Assembly: GCA_023427285.1 (NCBI GenBank)
Contig: JAEZBH010000355.1
Coordinates: 1 to 11,343, forward strand
Reading direction: 5' to 3'
Length of the DNA stretch: 11,343 nucleotides
Source of the DNA: Pseudomonadota bacterium
GTDB taxonomy: Bacteria > Pseudomonadota > Alphaproteobacteria > Sphingomonadales > Sphingomonadaceae
The notes beneath the pieces were generated by a model. It did no database searches. It saw nothing but the letters and a program-made list of their open reading frames with translations, and was not told the DNA's origin. Each line of letters starts with the position of its first letter. The stretch's first letter is position 1. Shown here piece by piece: positions 5,412 through 11,343 of this stretch. The translations under genes were made by a program, and so were the position numbers.

Positions 5412-7195
5412 TGCGTCGAATTTTAATTGCCAACCGCGGCGAAATTGCCCGTCGCATCATTCAGACTGCCCACCGGATGGGGCTCGAAACCGTTGCCGTC
5501 TATTCGGATGCAGACGCTCAAGCCCCGCATGTGGCCGAAGCCACCATGGCCGTCCACATCGGCCCCGCGCCTGCTGCCGAGAGCTATCTTCAGCCCGAGC
5601 GCATCATTGAGGCCGCGCTGAAAACCGGCAGCAACGCCATCCATCCCGGCGATGGTCTCCTGGCCGAAAACGCAGATTTTGCGCAGAAATGCCAGGAGGC
5701 CGGGCTCATTTTCATCGGCCCCGGCGCAGACGCCATCCGCGCCATGAGCCTGAAGGACGGAGCCAAACGCCTCATGCGGCAGGCGGGCCTGCCCATCGTC
5801 CCTGGCTATCAGGGCGACGACCAGAGCCTCGACCGGCTGCAACGCAGCGCCAACGCCCTCGGCTATCCCATTCTCATCAAGCCGGTGGCGGGCAGCGGCG
5901 GCCGGGGGCTGCGCCGCGTCGATAACGCCGACAGCTTCGCCGACGCCCTGATAAACGCCAAGCGCGAGGCCGCCCGCGCCTTCGGCAACGACAGCGTGCT
6001 CATCGAAAAATTCCTGCCCCGTGCGCGCCACATCGAGGTGCAGGTGTTCGCCGATACCCACGGCAACGTCGTTCACCTTTTCGAGCGCGACGGCTCCCTT
6101 CAGTCTCGCCACCGCAAGATGGTAACGGAGGCCCCCGCTCCCGGTCTGCCTGAGAAAACCCGCGCGGCAATCGGCGAGGCCGCCATCCTTGCCGCCAGGG
6201 CCATCGGTTATGCGGGCGCAGGCACGGTTGAATTTATTCTCGACGTTTCAGAGGGCGTAGAAAACGCTCCCTTCTATTTTCTGGAGATGCACACCTGCCT
6301 TGATACGCAGCATCCCGTCACCGAGAGCATCACCGGCCTTGATCTGGTGGAATGGCAGATCCGCGTTGCGCGCGGCGAGACCCTGCCCGCCTCGCAGACC
6401 GACATCCGCCCCAGCGGCCATGCGGTTGCCGTGCGCCTTTGCGCCGAGGACGAGGACGCCGGGTTCAGCCCCTCAACCGGGCAGCTGGAGCGCCTCTGCC
6501 TCCCCTCGGGCCTTCCCGGAGTGCGCGTTGACAGCGATGTTGACGAGGGGGCAGAAATCACCGCTCACGATGACCCCCTGATCGGCAAGATCGCCGCGCA
6601 TGGCGTTGATCGCTCCGTTGCCATCGACCGGCTGATCGTGGCGCTGGATGCCACCATTGCCATCGGCCCCAAAACCAATCGGAATTTTCTTGCCCGGCTC
6701 ATCGGCCATCCGGCCTTCCGCGCCGAGGAGATCGACACCCGCTTCATCGAGCGGCATCTGGATGACCTCGCGCCGATCATCAACGTGCCGGACCGCTTGC
6801 TGGCGCTGGCAGCGCTGGCGGCGGCCACGCCGCGCACACCGCCTAACCTGTCCTCGCCGTGGACCGCGTTGGGGGCCTGGCGGCTCAACCTGCCTTACCG
6901 GCAGAGCATCGATCTCGTCCTGCCCAATGCCGACAGGCGCACCGTCACACTAAATACCCGGCCTGACGGCAGCATCGCCCTTGAAGGACTGGACGAAGCG
7001 CTGGTCGCCCTTCCCCTTTGGCGCGGCGAGCACCGCTTCGAGGTGGATTTCTCCGGCAGCCTTGCCCGCGCCATCGTCCTGCACCACGGCAACAGCCTTG
7101 AGGTGCGCGTCGGCGGCTTCACCTTCCACTTCAGTCTGAATGGCGATGAACACGGCGACGAACAGGCCGCTCGTGCAGCTTGCAGCACATTATAA
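5411..7195 (+). CDS. liuD: Methylcrotonyl-CoA carboxylase alpha-like protein without biotinyl domain and with degraded catalytic motif
   Basis: The 594-aa protein has the biotin carboxylase fold (RRILIANRGEIARRII; ATP-grasp core 110-345) and an MCC-type BT region (about 480-575). It stops where the BCCP domain should begin: no AMKM motif exists here or in any frame nearby, and usual family length is about 650-670 aa. In the core, EMNTRLQVEHPVTE is EMHTCLDTQHPVTE (292-305). This alters the positions equal to E. coli AccC Asn290 (His294), Arg292 (Cys296), Gln294 (Asp298), Val295 (Thr299) and Glu296 (Gln300). HPGYGFL is HPGDGLL (78-84), the glycine loop is AGSGGRG (160-166), and ERDCSLQRRHQK is ERDGSLQSRHRK. 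Lys115, Lys157, Glu274, Glu292 and Arg342 remain. Bicarbonate activation is unlikely; ATP binding may survive. I chose ATG 5411 over TTG 5408 because of the TGATG overlap. Function is unknown; structural partner or pseudoenzyme is plausible. Confidence 0.85.
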   Translation: MRRILIANRGEIARRIIQTAHRMGLETVAVYSDADAQAPHVAEATMAVHIGPAPAAESYLQPERIIEAALKTGSNAIHPGDGLLAENADFAQKCQEAGLIFIGPGADAIRAMSLKDGAKRLMRQAGLPIVPGYQGDDQSLDRLQRSANALGYPILIKPVAGSGGRGLRRVDNADSFADALINAKREAARAFGNDSVLIEKFLPRARHIEVQVFADTHGNVVHLFERDGSLQSRHRKMVTEAPAPGLPEKTRAAIGEAAILAARAIGYAGAGTVEFILDVSEGVENAPFYFLEMHTCLDTQHPVTESITGLDLVEWQIRVARGETLPASQTDIRPSGHAVAVRLCAEDEDAGFSPSTGQLERLCLPSGLPGVRVDSDVDEGAEITAHDDPLIGKIAAHGVDRSVAIDRLIVALDATIAIGPKTNRNFLARLIGHPAFRAEEIDTRFIERHLDDLAPIINVPDRLLALAALAAATPRTPPNLSSPWTALGAWRLNLPYRQSIDLVLPNADRRTVTLNTRPDGSIALEGLDEALVALPLWRGEHRFEVDFSGSLARAIVLHHGNSLEVRVGGFTFHFSLNGDEHGDEQAARAACSTL

Positions 7196-7199
7196 AAGC

Positions 7200-7228
7200 A
7201 ATGAGGCCGGGGATGACCCGGCCTCATT
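7200..7228. terminator. Shared convergent terminator
   Basis: A perfect 12-bp stem, AATGAGGCCGGG / CCCGGCCTCATT, with a GATGA loop begins 4 nt after the liuD stop and lies 15 nt beyond the stop of the converging gene. On the minus strand it is followed by GCTTTT, so it best serves the DUF1269 gene; it probably blocks rightward transcription too. Confidence 0.85.
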
Positions 7229-7243
7229 CTGCTGCCTGCACCA

Positions 7244-7801
7244 TCAGGACTTGGCGGCGTCCGACTTGTCGGCGTCCGACTGGTCGCCTTTGACATGGGG
7301 TGCCAGCGCTTTTCTCAGGCGCTCCTCCTGTTCCGGAGACAGCGAGGTGCGCAACACCCGGCCATGATACTTGGAGAGATCCTCCAGCACCTTTTCCGCC
7401 TGAACCTTGCGTATCAGAATGAACAGCGCAGAACTTCCCGGAGGTATGGTCTTTGTCAGCGAACGGATAAAATTGTCATCGATGCCGTAATCGGTCAGGG
7501 CGCCCGCCAGCGCTCCCGCACCAGCGCCAATAATGCCTCCCAGCGCCAGCCCCGCCAGCGGGTTGAGAAACAGCAAGCCCACCAGCGTCCCCCAAAACAG
7601 GCCGGACAGGCCGCCGCTGGTTGCGCCGATGCCAACCGTTCCAACGCTTTGCTTGAGCCGCACCTTGCCGTCATCCGTGCGCACGGCCACAACCGCGTCA
7701 TTCAGGTCAATAAGATATTCCTTCTGAAGTCGGTGCAGCTCGGTCAGAACCCGGTCTGCCTCTTCTTGCGTGTCAAATCCAATAACCACCAGTTCAGACA
7801 T
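7244..7801 (-). CDS. DUF1269-family membrane protein
   Basis: The 185-aa protein has no known biochemical role. It begins MSELVVIGFDTQEEADRVL, typical of DUF1269: a ferredoxin-like N-terminal half (1-50) that recurs after the membrane part (SALFILIRKVQAEKVLEDL, 124-142). Residues 53-103 form a glycine-rich hydrophobic hairpin with GxxxG-like spacing (GGLSGLFWGTLVGLLFLNPLAGLALGG region), probably two helices. The tail is hydrophilic and repetitive (DQSDA-DKSDA, 174-183). ATG 7801 has GGAGAGG upstream; an in-frame start at 7858 would only add leader sequence. It appears monocistronic, ending at a strong hairpin. The 284 bp upstream (7802-8085) contain no gene or strong element that I can recognise. 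Confidence 0.85.
   Translation of the reverse strand: MSELVVIGFDTQEEADRVLTELHRLQKEYLIDLNDAVVAVRTDDGKVRLKQSVGTVGIGATSGGLSGLFWGTLVGLLFLNPLAGLALGGIIGAGAGALAGALTDYGIDDNFIRSLTKTIPPGSSALFILIRKVQAEKVLEDLSKYHGRVLRTSLSPEQEERLRKALAPHVKGDQSDADKSDAAKS
7256..7285 (-). repeat. 15-bp tandem duplication in the DUF1269 gene tail
   Basis: On the plus strand GGCGTCCGACTTGTC is followed by GGCGTCCGACTGGTC (14 of 15 identical). Read on the minus strand the units encode D-Q-S-D-A and D-K-S-D-A, extending the acidic C-terminal tail without changing the frame. Confidence 0.8.
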
Positions 7802-8085
7802 ATCGCGCACCTCTCCGTCGAGTTTTCGATCTGGGCTTGTCGCAGAACAACACGTCAACGATTATCAGTGCCATCGGGTTCATTCTTACGGCTCGCAGCG
7901 CAATTGAGATGCTGCGGGAGCGCAACAAGCCGCACGGTTGATCTGAGGAAAAACCGGAAACTGGCACTTTCGAAACTGGAACGCGCTATGGCGCTGGCGT
8001 CAGACCGCCTGCTTTTTTTCAGACGACACCACAGACAAGCCGCAGCGCCGCCGCCTGCGCCCATGGATAAGGTGCGCCCCGGTCT

Positions 8086-9957
8086 TTACCCGGCCAGCCG
8101 CTCCGTCTGTGCGGCATCGCCGGCATAACTGCCGTCTATGGCGATGAAATCGAGCGCAAATTCTCCCGGCGATAATTCGCGCCGCAGGTAGCCGTCCTGC
8201 TCCGGGGCCAGCCCCAATTTCGTCAGCACCGCCTGCGCCGCGCCGTTACGCTCCGTTCGCCGGAAATTGATTTCGACAAATCTTGCCTGCCAATCCGGCC
8301 GGGTCGTTAAATGGTGCAGCAGCGCCTGCTCGATAAATTTTCCCTGTACCCGGCAGGACAGCATGAAATCCTCGATGCGGATGCCATCCTCTGCGCGGCG
8401 TGCCAGACAAAAGCCGACGATGCCGTAGCTGCCGTAGCGATCCGCGCATTTTATCACGTATCGCTCCCGGCCCTGATCGGCGAGCAGCGCCAGAACTTCC
8501 TCCCGGCCATATTTCCGGCCAGAAAAATTCAGCTGGTTCGTGCGCTGCACCAACTCGCACACCCGCTCCAGATCCTCCGGCCGGTCGGGGCGGATTTCGA
8601 CCTCAATTTCACACGCGCGCAGGAACTCAATGTAATTCTCGCCAAACGCCGCCGCCGCCACTTCCCGCTCCATCGCCTGCCGGTAGAGCGAGCGGCGCAT
8701 TTTTGACTCCGCAGTTACGGCCCCTTGCAGGCGCGGGTGCTCAAGCAGCCTTGGCAGCATGGTGTCCGGCAGAACCTCAACGTCCGGCACGCTGCGCGCC
8801 ACCTCATCGCGCTCGAACGGGTTGTCATCAATGAACATCAGGGAGTCGATGCCGATATTCAGGTTCCTGGCAATTTCGCGCAGTCCTTCCGACTTCGGCC
8901 CCCAGCCGATGCTCGGAAACAGCACATATTCCTCGAGGCCGAAGGCGCGCAGCTTCTCCAGCGCGTCTTCCGGCGCGTTCTTGCTGGCAACGGAAATCAG
9001 GATGCCCCGCTCATCAAGGCGGCGGAACACCTCTGCAATGCCGTCGCGCAAGCGCACACTACCCTCGAGCAACACGCCGTCCCACAAAGTATTGTCCAGA
9101 TCGAACACCACGCATTTGGCAGCAGGTACCTTGCGATTGTGCGCGATCATCTCTTCTTGTGCGCCAGAGGCGGCCTTGCGCCCGTATTCGACAAAATCCA
9201 GCGTCAGAAAAACAAGGTGCGCGTCCTCAACGCCCAGCGGCGTCAGCGCAATGCCAAACGGCAAGCCGGAGCCGATCAGCGTCTGGAATTCAGCGCGAGG
9301 AATATCCTGCCGGAAGTAGCCCGGCGCAATTTCCAGCTTGCGCAGAACAGGCGCGGGCAACTGGTCGGCCCGCACCGTCCGGCCAATGCGCGAGCGATCG
9401 ATGAACACCGACAGTTGCAGCGTCACCGGCCGATCCATCGGGTTATACACCTCCATCACGAAGGCGTCCGGCACCACCTGCCCGGCGGCGCGCTTGTGCA
9501 GCAGACCGTTCAGCCGCTCCATCAGTGCAAAGCTGGCGTAAGCCCAGCGAATATCGCCCGTCGCCTTATGGCCAAGCCGTCCCGCCCAATTCACAACCGG
9601 GGCCAGCGCTTCCGCCAGACCTTCCAGCAGCCGCACCTGCCCGCCCGGCAGCAGCGCCGCGTTGCCCCGCGCCTCGATCTTGCCCCAGCGGCGAAATCGC
9701 ACCTCTGCGCCATAGCCAGCCGCAGACGGAAAATTCCGGTTTTTGTACATGCCGAATTCAAACCGGCGGCAGCGCATGTCAGGCCGGGCCTGATACAGGT
9801 CGCAGGTCGCAAAACAGTCCGGCGCGGCGCATTCAATGCAGTGCTCGCCCCACAGCAGAAACGCCCGCTTCTGTCCGCCTTCAAACGGCGCATAGGCCGC
9901 AACCGGACGTGCGGGCGCAGTCTGCCGGGATTTTTCGTACTTATCGAATTCAAACAT
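8086..9957 (-). CDS. FkbH-type HAD-IIIC phosphatase/GNAT protein with cysteine-rich N terminus
   Basis: The 623-aa cytoplasmic protein has the FkbH layout. HAD motifs are VVFDLDNTLWDG (Asp286, Asp288), SVASKN (322-327), WGPKSEGL (Lys355) and MFIDDNPFERDEV (Asp377, Asp378); a GNAT-like acyltransferase part follows (about 450-590, with QRTNQLNFSGRKY). FkbH proteins commonly make glyceryl-ACP or modify sugars in polyketide and polysaccharide clusters. Here no ACP, PKS or glycosyltransferase is adjacent, so the substrate is unknown. The added N terminus has five clustered cysteines, C40-x2-C43-x4-C48-x3-C52-x10-C63, with His39, suggesting a zinc or Fe-S site. A beta-rich region (about 160-260, FVMEVYNPMDRPVTLQLSVF) follows, resembling a jelly-roll module. 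The start ATG 9957 has CAGGA upstream. All HAD catalytic residues are intact. Confidence 0.88.
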   Translation of the reverse strand: MFEFDKYEKSRQTAPARPVAAYAPFEGGQKRAFLLWGEHCIECAAPDCFATCDLYQARPDMRCRRFEFGMYKNRNFPSAAGYGAEVRFRRWGKIEARGNAALLPGGQVRLLEGLAEALAPVVNWAGRLGHKATGDIRWAYASFALMERLNGLLHKRAAGQVVPDAFVMEVYNPMDRPVTLQLSVFIDRSRIGRTVRADQLPAPVLRKLEIAPGYFRQDIPRAEFQTLIGSGLPFGIALTPLGVEDAHLVFLTLDFVEYGRKAASGAQEEMIAHNRKVPAAKCVVFDLDNTLWDGVLLEGSVRLRDGIAEVFRRLDERGILISVASKNAPEDALEKLRAFGLEEYVLFPSIGWGPKSEGLREIARNLNIGIDSLMFIDDNPFERDEVARSVPDVEVLPDTMLPRLLEHPRLQGAVTAESKMRRSLYRQAMEREVAAAAFGENYIEFLRACEIEVEIRPDRPEDLERVCELVQRTNQLNFSGRKYGREEVLALLADQGRERYVIKCADRYGSYGIVGFCLARRAEDGIRIEDFMLSCRVQGKFIEQALLHHLTTRPDWQARFVEINFRRTERNGAAQAVLTKLGLAPEQDGYLRRELSPGEFALDFIAIDGSYAGDAAQTERLAG

Positions 9958-10080
9958 ATTGATCCTGCCAACCTGACACGGAGCGGTACAGAACGACGCC
10001 GTTCAGCCAGATGTTTGGCCGGACGAAACGTGGCGAAAGCACAATAAAACCAACACCGCCTATAACATATTCGATCTATT

Positions 10081-10104
10081 TTGCCTATTATCACCGCAAG
10101 GCAA
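10081..10104 (-). promoter_or_regulatory. Inverted repeat in the AT-rich region upstream of the FkbH-type gene
   Basis: TTGCCT (10081-10086) and AGGCAA (10099-10104) flank 12 bp. They lie about 125 bp upstream of the FkbH-type start in an AT-rich stretch (roughly 10040-10110) that is the likely promoter region. On the minus strand TTGCCT could serve as a -35, with AAATAG 17 bp further as a poor -10. Operator function is inferred only. Confidence 0.25.
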
Positions 10105-10208
10105 GAGGCGCACGGCATAAATCCGGGCGCAAAACGCATTTCGCCCCCGAATTAATTCACTCAGGCAAAGGAAACGCCCGAAAGCGACATGTGGTGCCGC
10201 CCCCAGAG

Positions 10209-10234
10209 TGCGGATGATACCGCTGCGGATAATA
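10209..10234. repeat. Short direct repeat downstream of the TrpRS gene
   Basis: TGCGGATGATA (10209-10219) and TGCGGATAATA (10224-10234) match at 10 of 11 positions with a 15-bp period. They lie within 40 bp of the TrpRS stop codon. No terminator hairpin with a T-tract is visible there. The rest of 9958-10244 holds no recognisable gene. Confidence 0.4.
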
Positions 10235-10244
10235 TGGGCCGAAC

Positions 10245-11267
10245 TCAGAACTCGAACAGCCCCAATGCGCCACGCACCTCCTCAAGCGTTGCTTGGGTGC
10301 GCCTGCGTGCTGCCTCGGTACCCTGCCGCAGCACCTCCAGCACATAGCCGGGATCTTTCGCCAGCGCCGCCCGCCGCTCGCGGATCGGGGCGAGAAACGC
10401 TTGCAAAATCTCTTCCAGCCGCCGCTTTAACAACATGTCGCCCAGCCCGCCGCGGCGATACTGCTCTTTCAGCGCCGCAACCGCTGCCTGATCCGGATCG
10501 AACGCATCAAGGTAAGCGAACACCACATGACCTTCGACCGTTCCGGGATCGCTTGCCCGCAGGTGGTTGGGGTCAGTGTACATCATTTGAACCGCGCGGC
10601 TGATCTCATCGGCTGAAGCGGACAGCACCAGGGCGTTTCCTTGGCTCTTGCTCATTTTTGCCTTGCCATCCACGCCCGGCAGGCGGCCCATCTGCGGAAT
10701 AAGCGCTTTGCATTCCGGCAGCACGTCCCGCCCGGCCTGCCGGTTGATGCGCCGGACGATCTCGTTGCTCTGCTCGATCATCGGGGCCTGATCCTCGCCC
10801 ACCGGCACCAGCGTTGCCCGAAAGGCGGTAATGTCCGCCGCTTGCGCCACCGGGTAGCACAGGAACCCGGCGGGAATATCCCGCTCGAACCCGCGCTGGC
10901 GGATTTCGTCCTTCACCGTCGGATTGCGCTCCAGCCGCGCCACCGTCACGAAGTTCAGGTAGAGCATTGTCAATTCGGCCAGTGCCGGCAGCAGGGACTG
11001 CACGCAAATGAATGATTTCTGCGGATCGATCCCCACCGCCAGATAATCCAGCGCCACTTCCAGAACGTTGCGCTGCACCTTTTGCGTGTCGTGTGCATTA
11101 TCGGTCAGCGCTTGCGCGTCTGCCAGCAGCAGAAACTGCTCGCAGCTCTCCTGAAGCAGCACGCGATTTTTAAGAGAACCCGCAAAATGCCCGAGATGCA
11201 GCGGGCCTGTCGTGCGATCGCCGGTCAGGATGACCGGGCGGCTTTGGGATGAATTTTCTGCCAGCAT
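10245..11267 (-). CDS. trpS: Tryptophanyl-tRNA synthetase, TrpRS II (accessory) type
   Basis: The 340-aa class I synthetase is predicted to charge tRNA-Trp. The HIGH motif is HLGH (24-27) in [20 protein letters not shown]. The Trp-pocket segment is YPVAQAADI (138-146, Asp145) and PVGEDQ follows. The second signature is KMSKS (204-208). The opening LTGDRxTGxLHLGHxxGSLxNR and LASDPG/RASDPG-type segments ([13 protein letters not shown]) differ from the housekeeping SGIQPTGxLHLGNYLG form and match the divergent group that includes the Deinococcus TrpRS II. All catalytic motifs are intact. ATG 11267 has AGGAG 8 nt upstream. The gene looks monocistronic. Whether a housekeeping TrpS exists elsewhere in this genome cannot be seen; if so, this copy may be conditional or give resistance to Trp-analogue inhibitors. 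No nitric oxide synthase gene is nearby. Confidence 0.9.
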   Translation of the reverse strand: MLAENSSQSRPVILTGDRTTGPLHLGHFAGSLKNRVLLQESCEQFLLLADAQALTDNAHDTQKVQRNVLEVALDYLAVGIDPQKSFICVQSLLPALAELTMLYLNFVTVARLERNPTVKDEIRQRGFERDIPAGFLCYPVAQAADITAFRATLVPVGEDQAPMIEQSNEIVRRINRQAGRDVLPECKALIPQMGRLPGVDGKAKMSKSQGNALVLSASADEISRAVQMMYTDPNHLRASDPGTVEGHVVFAYLDAFDPDQAAVAALKEQYRRGGLGDMLLKRRLEEILQAFLAPIRERRAALAKDPGYVLEVLRQGTEAARRRTQATLEEVRGALGLFEF

Positions 11268-11343
11268 GGCGAGATCTCCTGAAAGGGAGCCGCCGCGGGA
11301 GGATCAATTGCAAACGCGCATCATGCCAGCCTCACCCCGGCGG

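Noticed and set aside
7196..7400. A detached BCCP domain downstream of the MCC-alpha-like gene, or a frameshift hiding it
   Set aside because: No AMKM-like motif appears in any frame; the region is a terminator followed by the opposing DUF1269 gene.
7802..8085. Possible small gene or terminator between the FkbH-type and DUF1269 genes
   Set aside because: A 69-codon minus frame has no convincing start signal or motif, and only weak GC stems with no T-tract are present.
8725..10047. A 440-codon open frame on the plus strand opposite the FkbH-type gene
   Set aside because: Its arginine/glutamine/alanine-rich translation lacks domains, and the minus strand carries intact HAD motifs.
11268..11343. 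T-box or tryptophan attenuator leader in front of the TrpRS gene
   Set aside because: Only 76 bp are visible; a weak CTCC/GGAG pairing near the ribosome-binding site exists, but no T-box core, leader peptide with Trp codons or terminator/antiterminator pair can be seen.

Overview
The window looks like chromosomal DNA of a GC-rich Proteobacterium, most likely an alphaproteobacterium (order not resolved). The signs are an intracellular PHB depolymerase of the alphaproteobacterial type with TGCTGCACTGCAAAA-like boxes in front of it, a leucine/isovalerate-type carboxylase-hydratase operon, and GC-rich codon use throughout. There is no rRNA, tRNA, CRISPR array, transposase or phage gene.

Layout, left to right. 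(1) 1-117: three inverted repeats behind phaZ. (2) 118-1341, minus: phaZ, the thiol-type intracellular polyhydroxybutyrate depolymerase. (3) 1342-1925: a dense non-coding and small-gene region with two mirrored PhaR-like boxes, a multibranched inverted-repeat region that could be a structured RNA with 6S-like topology, a 65-aa putative lipoprotein, and a nested palindrome. (4) 1926-2663, plus: a membrane protein of the CobS family in which both aspartates of the family signature are alanine. (5) 2924-7195, plus: a three-gene operon in liuB-liuC-liuD order (MCC beta, methylglutaconyl-CoA hydratase, MCC alpha). (6) 7244-7801, minus: a DUF1269-type membrane protein that shares a convergent terminator with the operon. 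(7) 8086-9957, minus: an FkbH-type HAD-IIIC/GNAT protein with an added cysteine-rich N terminus. (8) 10245-11267, minus: a tryptophanyl-tRNA synthetase of the divergent TrpRS II type.

The most notable content is the carboxylase operon. The biotin carboxylase subunit ends after the BT region, with no biotinyl (BCCP) domain. Its near-invariant EMNTRLQVEHPVTE motif reads EMHTCLDTQHPVTE. The carboxyltransferase subunit carries a fourfold 12-bp in-frame repeat inside its QNITGFMVG loop and lacks about 20 residues after the GGEQAA position. The hydratase between them looks intact. All three frames are open, start-stop coupling is preserved, and a strong terminator follows 4 nt after the last stop. 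This looks like a settled paralogue that has lost, or changed, its carboxylase chemistry, not a sequencing artefact. The CobS-like protein shows the same pattern of fold kept and catalytic residues lost, so two neighbouring loci hold candidate pseudoenzymes.

Functionally, phaZ and the liu-type operon both feed acyl-CoA/acetoacetate metabolism (PHB mobilisation; branched-chain acyl-CoA breakdown). The FkbH, DUF1269 and TrpRS II genes have no obvious pathway link to them or to each other. All family assignments were made by reading motifs; no database search was possible.
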